Positions 44,261-53,655 of a stretch of DNA of 64,000 nucleotides are shown here, one piece after another (within the stretch, counting starts at the first letter, position 1; every line of letters starts with the position of its first letter). The notes under the pieces were generated by a model that was not told the origin of the DNA, did no database searches, and saw only the letters and a list, made by a program, of their open reading frames with translations. This DNA is from JADGRF01 sp035274465 (GTDB lineage: Bacteria; Myxococcota_A; Polyangia; Polyangiales; JAFGIB01), in NCBI GenBank assembly GCA_035274465.1, contig DATEOF010000068.1:1-64000 (forward strand), in the 5' to 3' direction. A program made the position numbers and the translations under genes.

Positions 44261-45367
44261 ATGTTGCTGCGCCAGCTCTTCGACCTGGACTCGTCGACCT
44301 ACACCTACCTGCTCGCCGACGAGCAGAGTCGCAAGGCGTTGATCATCGATCCGGTGTTCGAGCAATTCGGTCGCGACCGCAAGCTGATCGAGGAGCTCGA
44401 GCTGCAGTTGTCGTACGTGCTCGAGACGCACGTGCACGCCGATCACGTTACGGCTGGTTCACTCCTTCGGCAGCAGTTCGGCGCGCAGACGGTGGTCTCG
44501 GAGCGCGCGGGCGTGATCTGCGCCGACCGCCAGGTGAAGCACGGGGACATGATCGAGTTCGGCAGCTGTCGGCTGCAGGTACGCGAGACGCCGGGGCACA
44601 CCGCGGGTTGCCTGAGCTTCGTGTGCGAGCAGCCGCGGCTGGCCTTCACCGGCGACGCCTTGCTGATCCGCGGCTGCGGGCGCACCGACTTCCAGGGCGG
44701 CGACAGCGCGACGCTCTACGCGTCGGTGCACACGCAGCTGTTCTCGCTGCCCGACGAGACCTTGATCTACCCGGCGCACGACTACACCGGGCGCAGCGCC
44801 AGCAGCGTGCGCGAGGAGAAGCGCCACAATCCGCGCCTGGGGCAGGGGAAGTCGCGCGACGACTTCATCGCCATCATGCACGGGCTGGCGCTGCCGTATC
44901 CGCGCAAGATCGACGCGGCGCTGCCGGCCAACACTCGTTGTGGCGATTCGGTCGATCCGCTGGCGAGCGTGTCGGCCGATCCCGACACCAGCTGGGCGCC
45001 GCTGACGCGTTCGGCGGCCGGGATGCCGGAGGTCGCCGCCGACTGGTTGCGCGATCACGCGGCGTCGGTGTTCGTGATCGACGTGCGCGAGCCGGACGAG
45101 TACCGCGGCGCGCTCGGTCACCTCGCGGGGGCCGAGCTCGTGCCGCTCGGCAGCTTGATCGGCGCCGCTGCCAGCTTCCCTCGCGATCGACCGATCGTCG
45201 CGGTGTGCCGATCGGGTGGTCGCTCGAGCCGCGCGGCGCTCGAGCTCCTGCGGCTCGGCTTCGCCCGGGTCGCGTCGCTGCGCGGCGGCATGCTGGAGTG
45301 GAACGCCCGCGCCCTGCCGATCGAGCTGGGCCCCGCGCGACACGGCATCAGCAGCCGTCAGGGTTGA
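44261..45367 (+). CDS. Persulfide dioxygenase-rhodanese fusion (ETHE1-like)
   Basis: 368-aa sulfur-metabolism enzyme. The N-terminal ~230 residues are an ETHE1-type metallo-beta-lactamase-fold dioxygenase: iron-site motif THVHADH, TPGHTAGC, GDALLIRGCGRTDFQGGD (characteristic of persulfide dioxygenases) and YPAHDY. Glutathione persulfide would be oxidised to sulfite. The C-terminal rhodanese domain (about 255-355) has the catalytic Cys in VAVCRSGGRSSRAAL and can transfer sulfane sulfur. Such fusions couple persulfide oxidation with thiosulfate formation. It begins 10 nt after the DUF3995 gene on the same strand, so it may be under the same TetR control. Confidence 0.87.
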   Translation: MLLRQLFDLDSSTYTYLLADEQSRKALIIDPVFEQFGRDRKLIEELELQLSYVLETHVHADHVTAGSLLRQQFGAQTVVSERAGVICADRQVKHGDMIEFGSCRLQVRETPGHTAGCLSFVCEQPRLAFTGDALLIRGCGRTDFQGGDSATLYASVHTQLFSLPDETLIYPAHDYTGRSASSVREEKRHNPRLGQGKSRDDFIAIMHGLALPYPRKIDAALPANTRCGDSVDPLASVSADPDTSWAPLTRSAAGMPEVAADWLRDHAASVFVIDVREPDEYRGALGHLAGAELVPLGSLIGAAASFPRDRPIVAVCRSGGRSSRAALELLRLGFARVASLRGGMLEWNARALPIELGPARHGISSRQG

Positions 45368-45434
45368 TACTGGCGCAGAGTGAGAATGATCCTCGCGAGT
45401 CGTTGGCGAGCCTGATACGTCGCCATGCGAAAAT

Positions 45435-45457
45435 CAGCGATGCAAATTTCATCGCTG
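45435..45457. promoter_or_regulatory. Inverted repeat upstream of the copper-heme lipoprotein gene
   Basis: CAGCGATG (45435-45442) and CATCGCTG (45450-45457) are perfect 8-bp inverted arms around CAAATTT, within the least G+C-rich part of the 244-bp gap 45368-45611. Candidate operator for the lipoprotein gene starting at 45612. No other signal in this gap is clear. Confidence 0.4.
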
Positions 45458-45611
45458 GTTCTCAGTATTTACCCGACATGCCGCGGTCTGGCCCGGAGGG
45501 TCCGTGTGTCCCACATGAGCCAGTACTCGAGAAAGCGGTTTGTTCGACTTGCGGGACAGTGCGCGCGTTGGCTAGCTTCGCGGCTACCAATCCTCTGAGG
45601 TTTTTTTAGCT

Positions 45612-47030
45612 ATGAAACGTACCCTCACTGCCGCGCTCGCCCTTGGTCTCATGGCGTGTGGCGGCGATGAATCCCAATCCGGCGCGCCCACCGTTACGCC
45701 CCAGTCGAACGGCGGCTTGGCGGGCTCGATCGCGCCGAGCGTGACTCCGCCGACGAACACCACGCCCGTTGCCAGCGGCGCCGCCGGCGCTCCATCCAGC
45801 ACACCTCCCGAGCCGAGCGCCAAGCCCACCGAGCCAGCTCCCACCGCGGGCGGCACGCAGTACTGCAGCGTGCGCAAGGTGCTCGATTCGCGCTGCACTG
45901 CCTGCCACAACGAGCAGAAGGTCGGCGGCGCGCCGATGTCGCTCAAGACGTATGCGGATCTGCAGCTGCCCGCCATCTCGGACAGGACCAAGAAGGTCTT
46001 CCAGGTGGTCGGCGTGCGCGTGCACGACAAGGTCAAGCCGATGCCGCCGCAAGAGAAGCTGACTGCGGAGCAGCTGAGCTCGATCGACACCTGGGTCGCG
46101 GCCGGTGGCCCCGAAGGGTCCGATCCGACCTGCGGCGGGACGATCAGCGACAAGCCGACGGACAAGCCGACCACCACGCCCGGTGAAGGCACCACCGGCT
46201 TCAGCGAGAAGTGCGACGAGGTCTACACGATCAAGGCGCACGGTACGGGCGGCGCGACCAGCCCGTACATGGTCCCGGCGGGCCAGGAGATCCATCCGAA
46301 GATCTCGATTCCGGCGCCGTGGGGCAACGAAGAAGTCCAGATGGTCGCGATGCGCGCGCTGTCGGACAACAAGAAGGTCCTGCACCACTGGATCCTCTAC
46401 GGAAGCCAGCGCGAGTTCCTGGTCGGCTGGGCGCCGGGCAAAGACATGAGCGCTCCGCTCCCGCCCGACGTCGGCATGCACATGCCCGGCGGCACGCTGA
46501 CGCTCGACATGCACTACTACAACTTGATGGGCACGCAGGCCGAGCCTGACAACAGCGGCCTCGAGCTGTGCGTGTTGAAGAAGGCGAACTTCCGGCCGAA
46601 GACCGCGACAGTCAACCAGACCTTCAGCCAGTTCCTGATCAACATCCCCGCGCGCGCGACCAACTTCAACGTCACGGGCATGTGCACGTTCACGGGTCAA
46701 AGCCCCGCGACGCTCATCACGGCCAGCCCTCACGCGCACACCATGGCCAAGCACATGAAGTTCACGGTCACCAAGAAGTCCGGTGAGACGATCGTGATGC
46801 ACGACGAAGACTTCGACTTCAACGAGCAGACCAGCTACCCGCTGACCCCGGCCGTGACGCTCGAGAATGGCGACGTCGTGACCACCACCTGCACGTACGA
46901 CAACCCGACGGATCGCGCTGTGACCTTCGGCGAAAACACCGGCAACGAGATGTGCTTCAACTTCGCGGTCTACTACCCGATGGGCGGGATGGCCTGCGGG
47001 TCGGGTTCGTTCACCGGCCCCGGCAGATAG
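45612..47030 (+). CDS. c-heme plus copper type II (PHM-like) monooxygenase lipoprotein
   Basis: 472-aa lipoprotein (ALGLMAC lipobox). After a ~60-residue Pro/Thr/Ala linker comes a cytochrome-c-like module with one heme site, CTACH (C95, C98, H99), and a possible axial Met at KPMPPQ. The C-terminal ~280 residues have the copper ligands of peptidylglycine alpha-hydroxylating monooxygenase in the same order: HH (258-259), HYY (H301), HAH (H374, H376) and a Met (M447) near the end. Spacings between the sites (42, 73 and 71) are near those of rat PHM (64, 70 and 70). This would put an electron-donating heme next to an O2-activating dicopper enzyme outside the cytoplasm. Substrate unknown. Ribosome site GAGG. 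Confidence 0.82.
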   Translation: MKRTLTAALALGLMACGGDESQSGAPTVTPQSNGGLAGSIAPSVTPPTNTTPVASGAAGAPSSTPPEPSAKPTEPAPTAGGTQYCSVRKVLDSRCTACHNEQKVGGAPMSLKTYADLQLPAISDRTKKVFQVVGVRVHDKVKPMPPQEKLTAEQLSSIDTWVAAGGPEGSDPTCGGTISDKPTDKPTTTPGEGTTGFSEKCDEVYTIKAHGTGGATSPYMVPAGQEIHPKISIPAPWGNEEVQMVAMRALSDNKKVLHHWILYGSQREFLVGWAPGKDMSAPLPPDVGMHMPGGTLTLDMHYYNLMGTQAEPDNSGLELCVLKKANFRPKTATVNQTFSQFLINIPARATNFNVTGMCTFTGQSPATLITASPHAHTMAKHMKFTVTKKSGETIVMHDEDFDFNEQTSYPLTPAVTLENGDVVTTTCTYDNPTDRAVTFGENTGNEMCFNFAVYYPMGGMACGSGSFTGPGR

Positions 47031-47088
47031 CGATTTCCGGCGGCTTTTGCCGTGAGGGCGGCTTGCCTCCTCGGTCCGGACGCTGCGC
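47030..47088 (+). repeat. Intergenic direct repeat, copy 1
   Basis: 59-bp unit beginning GCGATTTCCGGCGGC and ending CGGACGCTGCGC, starting at the last base of the preceding stop codon. The next copy starts 64 bp downstream and is identical over the whole unit. Confidence 0.85.
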
Positions 47089-47093
47089 GCTCG

Positions 47094-47152
47094 GCGATTT
47101 CCGGCGGCTTTTGCCGTGAGGGCGGCTTGCCTCCTCGGTCCGGACGCTGCGC
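47094..47152 (+). repeat. Intergenic direct repeat, copy 2
   Basis: Identical 59-bp copy of the unit at 47030. It runs into a small hairpin (47151-47168) and then faces an inverted, diverged copy, so copy 2 and the inverted copy could fold as a long stem. Confidence 0.85.
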
Positions 47153-47168
47153 AATACAGGAGTATTGC
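47151..47168. repeat. Hairpin at the tip of the intergenic repeat
   Basis: GCAATACAGGAGTATTGC: perfect 7-bp arms GCAATAC and GTATTGC around AGGA. It would be part of the loop between the long stem arms. No T-run follows. Confidence 0.6.
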
Positions 47169-47192
47169 TCGGTCCGGCCCTGCGGGGGCGCT

Positions 47193-47224
47193 CGCCCTCA
47201 CGACAAAATCCTTGGAAATCTCGC
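47193..47224 (-). repeat. Inverted, diverged copy of the intergenic repeat
   Basis: CGCCCTCACGACAAAA to GGAAATCTCG is the reverse complement of the start of the 47094 unit with several mismatches. The remaining gap to 47304 has no recognisable feature. Confidence 0.65.
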
Positions 47225-47304
47225 TGCCGAGGTCTGCGTTGGGGGCTCGCCGCCGATGGGTTGGCGCGGCTTTCGGTGCGGCTCGCGATTGGGTCGCCGT
47301 GTGT

Positions 47305-48513
47305 TTAGTCGTCTAGGGCCTGATACGCGGCGGTCCAGAAGTCCCAGCTGATGGGGGGCGGTTTTGGGCTGGACCAGCTGGCTTGCGTCAAGAGGACGGT
47401 GATGAAGTCCGCCTTCGGGTCGTTGCGCCAGCTCGTGCCCAGGCCGCCGTCCCAGCCGTACTGGCCGAGGTTTTCGTGGATGTAGTCGCGGCGGGTGATG
47501 ACCGACACGCCGAAGCCGTAGCCGTAGTTTTCGAAGTCGCCCGTCGTCGTGCGTGATCGATCCTTCTGCGCCTGCGTGAGGTGATCGCTGGTCATCAGCT
47601 CGACCGATGCGCGGGCGAGGATGCGTTCCTTGCCCAGCTTGCCGCCTTGCAGGAGCATGCGCGCGAAGGCGTGGTAGTCGTCGATCGTGGAGACCATGCC
47701 TCCCGCACCCGAGGGGAACGCGGGCGGGCGGCTCCACTGGCCGCCGTCAGCTGCATCGTACGGCTGGAGCTCGCCGCCCGGTTGGGTCAGGTAGGCGTCG
47801 GTGAAGCGCGCGAGCTTGTTCGCGGGGACGAAGAAGCCGGTGTCTTTCATGCCGAGCGGCTCGAAGATCCGTTCGCGCAGGAACACGTCGAAGCTCGTGC
47901 CGGACGCGCGCGCGATCAGGATGCCTAGCAGCTCCGAGCCTGTGTTGTACAGCCAGCGGTCGCCCGGCTGGTACATCAGCGGGATGCGCGCGAAGCGCTC
48001 GATCCAGGTGTCCGGTGCCGGCGGCTGCGCCGGCTGCGGTGGTCCGGCAGCGAAGCCCGCTTCGGCGAGCGCGCGCAGGATCGGCATGTTCTCGGGCGCG
48101 CCGAACAGCATGCCGGTACCGAGCCGGAAGGTCAGTAGATCGCGCAGGCTGATCGGCCGCTGCGCGGCTTCGGTGTCCTCGACCGGTCCGTCGATGCGCT
48201 TGAGCACGCGCGGATTCGCCAGCTCGGGCAACCAGAAATCGATCGGGTCGTCCAGGCGCAGCTTGCATTCCTCGACCAGGATCAGCGCGGCGACTGCGGT
48301 GATCGGCTTGCTCATGGATGAGATGCGAAAGATCGTGTCGCGGTCGACGCGGCTCTTTCCGTTCAGCGCCTTCACGCCCATGGCTTCGACGTGCGCCTCG
48401 CCGCCTCGGCTCACCAGACTGACCAGTCCAGGCGTGACGCCGCGTTCCACGTATGCGGCCATGACTTCGTGTGAGCGAGCTAACCGCGACCTGGAGATGC
48501 CTCGAATGCTCAT
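47305..48513 (-). CDS. Serine hydrolase of the beta-lactamase/esterase class C family
   Basis: 402-aa hydrolase of the PBP/class C beta-lactamase fold. The catalytic SxxK is SMSK (in FRISSMSKPITA), the second motif is YNTG (Tyr-x-Asn, in WLYNTGSELLG), and the third region has GWDGG. No signal peptide is seen, so it is cytoplasmic or exported by another route; most such proteins here are esterases rather than beta-lactamases. It begins 3 nt after the stop of the first DUF899 gene, so it is the last gene of the sigma-DUF899 operon. Substrate unknown. Confidence 0.85.
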   Translation of the reverse strand: MSIRGISRSRLARSHEVMAAYVERGVTPGLVSLVSRGGEAHVEAMGVKALNGKSRVDRDTIFRISSMSKPITAVAALILVEECKLRLDDPIDFWLPELANPRVLKRIDGPVEDTEAAQRPISLRDLLTFRLGTGMLFGAPENMPILRALAEAGFAAGPPQPAQPPAPDTWIERFARIPLMYQPGDRWLYNTGSELLGILIARASGTSFDVFLRERIFEPLGMKDTGFFVPANKLARFTDAYLTQPGGELQPYDAADGGQWSRPPAFPSGAGGMVSTIDDYHAFARMLLQGGKLGKERILARASVELMTSDHLTQAQKDRSRTTTGDFENYGYGFGVSVITRRDYIHENLGQYGWDGGLGTSWRNDPKADFITVLLTQASWSSPKPPPISWDFWTAAYQALDD

Positions 48514-48516
48514 GGT

Positions 48517-49251
48517 TCACCCGTACGTTGGTTTTTGCGGCCAACCGGCCGGAGAGTCTTCCCAATCTTCTTGGCGCCCGAACGGCGTCAGGTCCAGGAA
48601 ATTGTAGGGCGTCGCGAGCTGATCGAGGCCTCGAGCGTAGGCCGAATACGCGTGGAATACGCGCTGACCGTCGCGCACGAACACGCTGTTGCCGGGAAAG
48701 TCCCCCTGCAACATCCGCTCCGGCATCCCGCTCTGCACGAGCTCGGCCTTGTCGCGGTAGTTGTATTCGATCGCGCCCTTGCTCTCGTCCAGCGTCACGT
48801 GGAAGTCGTAGTTGAACGAGTTGCCAGCGGACGAGTAGAACGGGAACGTCCAGCCCTTCTGTGCCTTGTAGCGCTGGATACTGGCGAAGGGAGCCCGCGC
48901 GATCGCTGCGAACGTGATGTCGTGCTTGTGCAGCTGTTCGCGATCGATCGGACCGAAGTTCAGATCCGCGGCGAGCGAGCAGCTCGGGCAACCGACGTCG
49001 CGTTCGTCGACCCACATGAAGTGGTGGACGTACAGCTGCTCGCGGCCCTCGAACATCTCGAGCAGACCGAGCTTGCCCTCGGGCCCCTCGAAGACGTACG
49101 GCGTGCTGATCTCGACCATCGGCAGCCGGCGGCGTTCGGCGTTGATCCGATCGCGCAGGCGCGTGGCTTCCTTCTCGTGCGCGAGCAGTCGTTTGCGCGC
49201 GTTCAACCACTCGTCCCGCGAGACGACCTGGGGCAATGCATGTCGTGTCAT
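48517..49251 (-). CDS. DUF899 thioredoxin-fold protein
   Basis: 244-aa DUF899 protein (thioredoxin-like fold). Family blocks are present: LPQVVSRDEWLNARKRLLAHEKEATRLRDRI near the start, YVFEGPEGKLGLLEMF, FHVTLDESKGAIEYNY and GLDQLATPYNFLDLTPFGRQEDW. A CPSCS Cys pair sits where a thioredoxin-like site would be. The ATG (49251) overlaps the stop of the preceding 45-codon gene (ATGA), and a GGAG lies upstream. Paralogue of the protein encoded at 49398. Function unknown; the DUF899 family is often found next to ECF sigma factors. Confidence 0.85.
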   Translation of the reverse strand: MTRHALPQVVSRDEWLNARKRLLAHEKEATRLRDRINAERRRLPMVEISTPYVFEGPEGKLGLLEMFEGREQLYVHHFMWVDERDVGCPSCSLAADLNFGPIDREQLHKHDITFAAIARAPFASIQRYKAQKGWTFPFYSSAGNSFNYDFHVTLDESKGAIEYNYRDKAELVQSGMPERMLQGDFPGNSVFVRDGQRVFHAYSAYARGLDQLATPYNFLDLTPFGRQEDWEDSPAGWPQKPTYG

Positions 49252-49385
49252 GATGAGCTCTCCTTGGCTTTCGGTGCTTGTTGTCTGAGTTCGCGCAGCT
49301 TCTTCACGACGAAGGCAGTCACGCCGCCCGCCGAGGCAGACCCGGCGACGACCCATGCCGCACTCGCGATGCACGCTGGACACAT
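49248..49385 (-). CDS. 45-aa membrane peptide between two DUF899 genes
   Basis: Small protein starting MCPACIASAAWVVAGSASAG, one hydrophobic helix with two Cys at its N-terminus, then AFVVKKLRELRQQ. A strong AGGAGG ribosome site stands 7 nt before the ATG. Its stop overlaps the start of the next DUF899 gene (ATGA), so it is translationally coupled. The CPAC motif suggests a membrane thiol site acting with the adjacent thioredoxin-fold DUF899 proteins. I recall similar peptides beside DUF899 genes elsewhere, but cannot check here. Confidence 0.7.
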   Translation of the reverse strand: MCPACIASAAWVVAGSASAGGVTAFVVKKLRELRQQAPKAKESSS

Positions 49386-49397
49386 GGCATCCTCCTT

Positions 49398-50135
49398 TCA
49401 CTCGTCGTACTTGTCGTGGTGACGTAGCCAGTTGCGCCCGTCCGCGCCGACGCTCGGCATGCCGCCCCAACCTTCGCCTCGACCGAACGCTGTCAGGTCG
49501 AGATAGTTGTACGTGGTCTGCATCAGCTCGAGGCCGCGGCCGTAGGTGGAATACGTGTGGTAGAGGGCCTCTGCATCTCGCAAAAACACGCTGACTCCGG
49601 GCTGTTCGCCCTTCACGTGGTAGACCTGACGCAGCTGCTCGAGCGTGGCCTTGTCGCGATAGTTGTATTCGACCGGTGCGACCGCTTCGTCGGTCGTGGC
49701 GTGGAAGTCGTAGTTGAAGTCGCTACCCTCGGACGAGTACCAGGGTGCGTTCCACCCCATGCGCGCCTTGAACGCCGCCAGCTCGGGGTAGGGCGCTCGC
49801 GAGACCAGCACCAGCGCCGTGTCGCGCGCGCGGATGTGCGCGAGGTGAGGCAGGTTGTCGACCGCGAACGAGCAGCCGACGCAGGCCTCGCCACGTTCGC
49901 GGTGAAACATGATGTGACACACGATCAGCTGGTGCTGGCCGTCGAACAACTCGAGCAGGCTTCGCCGGCCTTCCGCACCCTCGAAGACGTAGTCCTTGTC
50001 GAGGCGCACCATCGGCAAGGCGCGCCGCGCCGCGTTCAACACATCGCGCGCGTGGGTCGCCCCCTTCTCCAGCTCGAGCAGCGCTCGGCGCTGGGCGTTC
50101 CACTCGTGGCGAGACACGACCTCCGGCAATTTCAT
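49398..50135 (-). CDS. DUF899 thioredoxin-fold protein (second copy)
   Basis: 245-aa paralogue of the 48517 gene product, with blocks LPEVVSRHEWNAQRRALLELEKGATHARD, DYVFEGAEGRRSLLELF, CVGCSF (Cys pair), NYDFHATTDEAVAPVEYNYR, GLELMQTTYNYLDLTAFGRGEGWGG. GGGAGG ribosome site before the ATG at 50135. 70 nt downstream of the sigma-factor gene and 12 nt upstream of the 45-aa peptide gene. Likely the first target or partner of that sigma factor. Confidence 0.85.
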   Translation of the reverse strand: MKLPEVVSRHEWNAQRRALLELEKGATHARDVLNAARRALPMVRLDKDYVFEGAEGRRSLLELFDGQHQLIVCHIMFHRERGEACVGCSFAVDNLPHLAHIRARDTALVLVSRAPYPELAAFKARMGWNAPWYSSEGSDFNYDFHATTDEAVAPVEYNYRDKATLEQLRQVYHVKGEQPGVSVFLRDAEALYHTYSTYGRGLELMQTTYNYLDLTAFGRGEGWGGMPSVGADGRNWLRHHDKYDE

Positions 50136-50205
50136 CCGCGACCTCCCTCTCGAAGGGGTAGACCGCGCGGCCGCGCGAAACTCATCGGCCGGCGCCGAAG
50201 TTTTT

Positions 50206-51198
<993 letters not shown>

Positions 51199-51306
51199 CT
51201 TGCACCTGTCGATCGGGGACCCGCGATCATCTACGCCCTTTCGGCGCGCTGTCCAGCGGGGGAGGCTCGATCGCGGACCGAAGCCGTCCGCAGTCGTCCG
51301 CAGCCA

Positions 51307-52446
51307 TCAGCGGCAGAGCTCGCCCTGGTCGATGTCGAACGAGCGCTCACCCGGCCGCACCACCAGCGTGTCGAGCACCAGCAGCTCGGACGCCGCCGAG
51401 TCGCCCAGCCAGCGCGCTTCGGTGTCGTTCGCAAACGTCGCTGCCTGGCGCACCGGTGTGGTGAATCCCTTGCCTTCCACCTTGAGCGGCGCGGGCCAGG
51501 CCCCGGCTTGACCGGAGATCGGATACAGCTTGCCATCGTTGCGATCGAGCAGCAGCAGCCGGCGATAGATGTAGTCGCGCTGGGTATAGTCGCCGGCGAG
51601 CAGCAGCCAGCGTCCGGAAGGTGAAGGCGCTTCGAGCAGATAGCCGCGCAGGCGTTGCTTGCCGCCGCCGCGGGGAGCGGCCGGCATGCGCACGTGCTCC
51701 TCGCCGAACGTGAACGGGAACGCGCTCGGATCGAGCTGCGGGCTCTGGACCGCCGGGAAGTCCCAGCACACGCCGTCGGCGCTCGGATCGCCCGACTCCA
51801 CCCCCGGCGGCGCGGTGCAGTCGGGCTCGCCGACCACCAACCAGCGCGCCACTTGCTGTGTCCGCAGATCGACGCGCGCGCGCACGCGCACGTGCGCCAT
51901 GCTCGAGCTGGCGTCCATCATACCGAGGCACGCCACGGGCTCCGCGCCTCGCACCACGAAGTCCGCGCCGTCGGTCACGTACAGCGCGTGCGGCAAAGCC
52001 AGCGCGGGGTCGGGCGGCTCGCCGCAACGGAACGCCGGCACTTGCGCGAGCTCGCGGCGCTGGCCATCCGGCAGCGCGATCAGATCCAGCGCTGCACCAT
52101 CGCGCAGATCGGGTCCGACCAGCGGGCGCAGGGCCAGCACATGGTCGCGGTCGAGGCGACGCGGGTGCAGCGCGGCGCCTGCGCTGATCATTCGTTGGCC
52201 TGCGCCGTCGGCGCGCCACGCCTCGAGCCCGCGCACGCTGCCCGCGATCAATTCGCCACTTTCCAGCAGCGGGACCTGACGCGGGTCGAACGCCACGGGC
52301 TCGGGGACCGGTGGCGGAGGCGGCGGCACGGGCGCTGCCGGAGGCGGCGGGGGCGGAGGCGGGACGATAGGCTTCGGCGGCGGCGCGTGCTTGCACGCGG
52401 CGAGCGCGAAGACGCAGGCGATCAGCGCTCTCGGCAGGTTGCGCAC
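51307..52446 (-). CDS. Proline-rich lipoprotein of unknown function
   Basis: 379-aa lipoprotein (CVFALAAC lipobox) followed by a long Pro-rich linker (~residues 22-50, mostly Pro with Ala and Val). The rest is beta-rich with repeats of about 40-50 residues containing Trp, Gly and Asp (such as GSVRGLEAWRADGAGQRM, LLEAPSPSGRWLLLAGD, LLDRNDGKLYPISGQ), suggesting a beta-propeller. Cys residues pair in FRCGEPPD and VACLGMMD. The start is uncertain; GTG 52446 directly precedes the signal peptide. It precedes the sigma gene by 108 nt on the same strand. No family recognised. Confidence 0.65.
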   Translation of the reverse strand: MRNLPRALIACVFALAACKHAPPPKPIVPPPPPPPPAAPVPPPPPPVPEPVAFDPRQVPLLESGELIAGSVRGLEAWRADGAGQRMISAGAALHPRRLDRDHVLALRPLVGPDLRDGAALDLIALPDGQRRELAQVPAFRCGEPPDPALALPHALYVTDGADFVVRGAEPVACLGMMDASSSMAHVRVRARVDLRTQQVARWLVVGEPDCTAPPGVESGDPSADGVCWDFPAVQSPQLDPSAFPFTFGEEHVRMPAAPRGGGKQRLRGYLLEAPSPSGRWLLLAGDYTQRDYIYRRLLLLDRNDGKLYPISGQAGAWPAPLKVEGKGFTTPVRQAATFANDTEARWLGDSAASELLVLDTLVVRPGERSFDIDQGELCR

Positions 52447-52630
52447 TTCTCCGTCATACCAAGCATTGGGTGTGGGAGGCCAGCACCAGCCGCGGGGCGC
52501 GGTTTTCTGGTCCGTGTTCGCGTTTCTGTTCCTAGTTGCTAGGTCTCTCGGGCCTCGCTGCCCCATGCAGAGAACTAGCGACGAGGAACATCAACATGAA
52601 CTCGAACTAGCAATCGCGCGTCTCGCGGTG

Positions 52631-53566
52631 CTAAGCCGCGCCAGCGCGCACGATGCGGCCTGGCGGTAGCTCGGCGAGGGCGGCGTATTGCGCTGCAAAC
52701 CAGTCGGCGATCTTCGCCAGCTCGAAGCGCGCTTCGTCCAGCGCGCGATAGACGAGACACACCTGTCCCGGCAGTGGCAGCCGATTCGCCAGCGGCACGA
52801 CCAATCGACCGCTGTTCACCCAGTGAGTCGCCAAGGGGAACACGCCGAACGCCACGCCGAGCCCCGACTCCGCTGCTAGCAGCGCCTCCTGGCAGGTCTC
52901 GAAGCTCCAGACCTTCGCAGCTGTTGGCGGCAGACCCGCGCCGGACATCAGCATCGCGAACGCTTGCTGAGCTGCGCCGTTCGGATCGAGCAGCGTGTAG
53001 CGGTGTAGATCCGCCGGCCGCCGAATCTCGGATGCCAGCGATGGTGCACACACCGCGGCGGCGACGGCGGTGCCGAGAGGCTTGACTTTCAGCTCGGGCC
53101 AGCCGTGGCCGATGCGCAGCGCGGCATCACAGTCGGTGTGGCGAAAGTCCACTTGCTCGTTCGAGGTCTCGATGCGCAGCTCGAGCGCCGGGAAACGCTC
53201 GCGGAATGCCGGCAAGCGCGGCAACAGGAACTCGTGCGCTGCGACTGACATCGTGTGCAAGCGCAGCACCGAGCTGCGAGTCCTGCGCCGCAGCCGCGCC
53301 GTCGAGGTGGAGAGCGCGCTCAGCGCGTCGCGCACCTCGCACAGGTACGTCTTGCCGTCCGACGTCAACACGGCGGCGCGGCCGTTGCGCTCGAACAGCG
53401 CCACGCCCAGCACGTTCTCGAGCGAACGGATCTGCTGACTGACCGCCGAAGGCGTGATGTGCAGCTCGGCGGCGGCCGCGGCGAAGCTGCCCAGGCGCCC
53501 TGCCGCTTCGAAGGCGGGCAAGAACCCCAACGGCACGTCGTGCAATTTGGGCGCGGCGTCGTGCAT
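52631..53566 (-). CDS. LysR-family transcriptional regulator
   Basis: 311-aa LTTR. The N-terminal helix-turn-helix is LPAFEAAGRLGSFAAAAAELHITPSAVSQQIRSLENVLGVALFERNGRAAVLTSDG. The effector domain follows (RLHTMSVAAHEFLLPRLPAFRERFPALELRIETSN, DAALRIGHG, PSLASEIRRPADL, GLGVAFGVFPLAT). It has the GcvA-like pattern of the LysR family. Divergent from the DUF2127 gene at 53656 (89 bp between), which is a plausible target. The preceding 184-bp gap (52447-52630) has no gene; it contains a short CCTAG-TTG-CTAGG palindrome of unknown meaning. Confidence 0.9.
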   Translation of the reverse strand: MHDAAPKLHDVPLGFLPAFEAAGRLGSFAAAAAELHITPSAVSQQIRSLENVLGVALFERNGRAAVLTSDGKTYLCEVRDALSALSTSTARLRRRTRSSVLRLHTMSVAAHEFLLPRLPAFRERFPALELRIETSNEQVDFRHTDCDAALRIGHGWPELKVKPLGTAVAAAVCAPSLASEIRRPADLHRYTLLDPNGAAQQAFAMLMSGAGLPPTAAKVWSFETCQEALLAAESGLGVAFGVFPLATHWVNSGRLVVPLANRLPLPGQVCLVYRALDEARFELAKIADWFAAQYAALAELPPGRIVRAGAA

Positions 53567-53655
53567 GTTCTCTCTGCACTACCAAAGAAGCCCCGGCTTG
53601 TCGTGCCGAGGGCGGGGTCCTGTCGCTTAATGTTACGCAATGTCAGGAATAGGCC

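Noticed and set aside
45382..45394. Weak Fur-like box GAGAATGATCCTC upstream of the copper lipoprotein
   Set aside because: Only partly matches the Fur consensus and its position relative to any promoter is unclear.
52531..52543. CCTAG-TTG-CTAGG palindrome before the Pro-rich lipoprotein gene
   Set aside because: Too short and not repeated elsewhere in the gap; no regulator can be linked to it.
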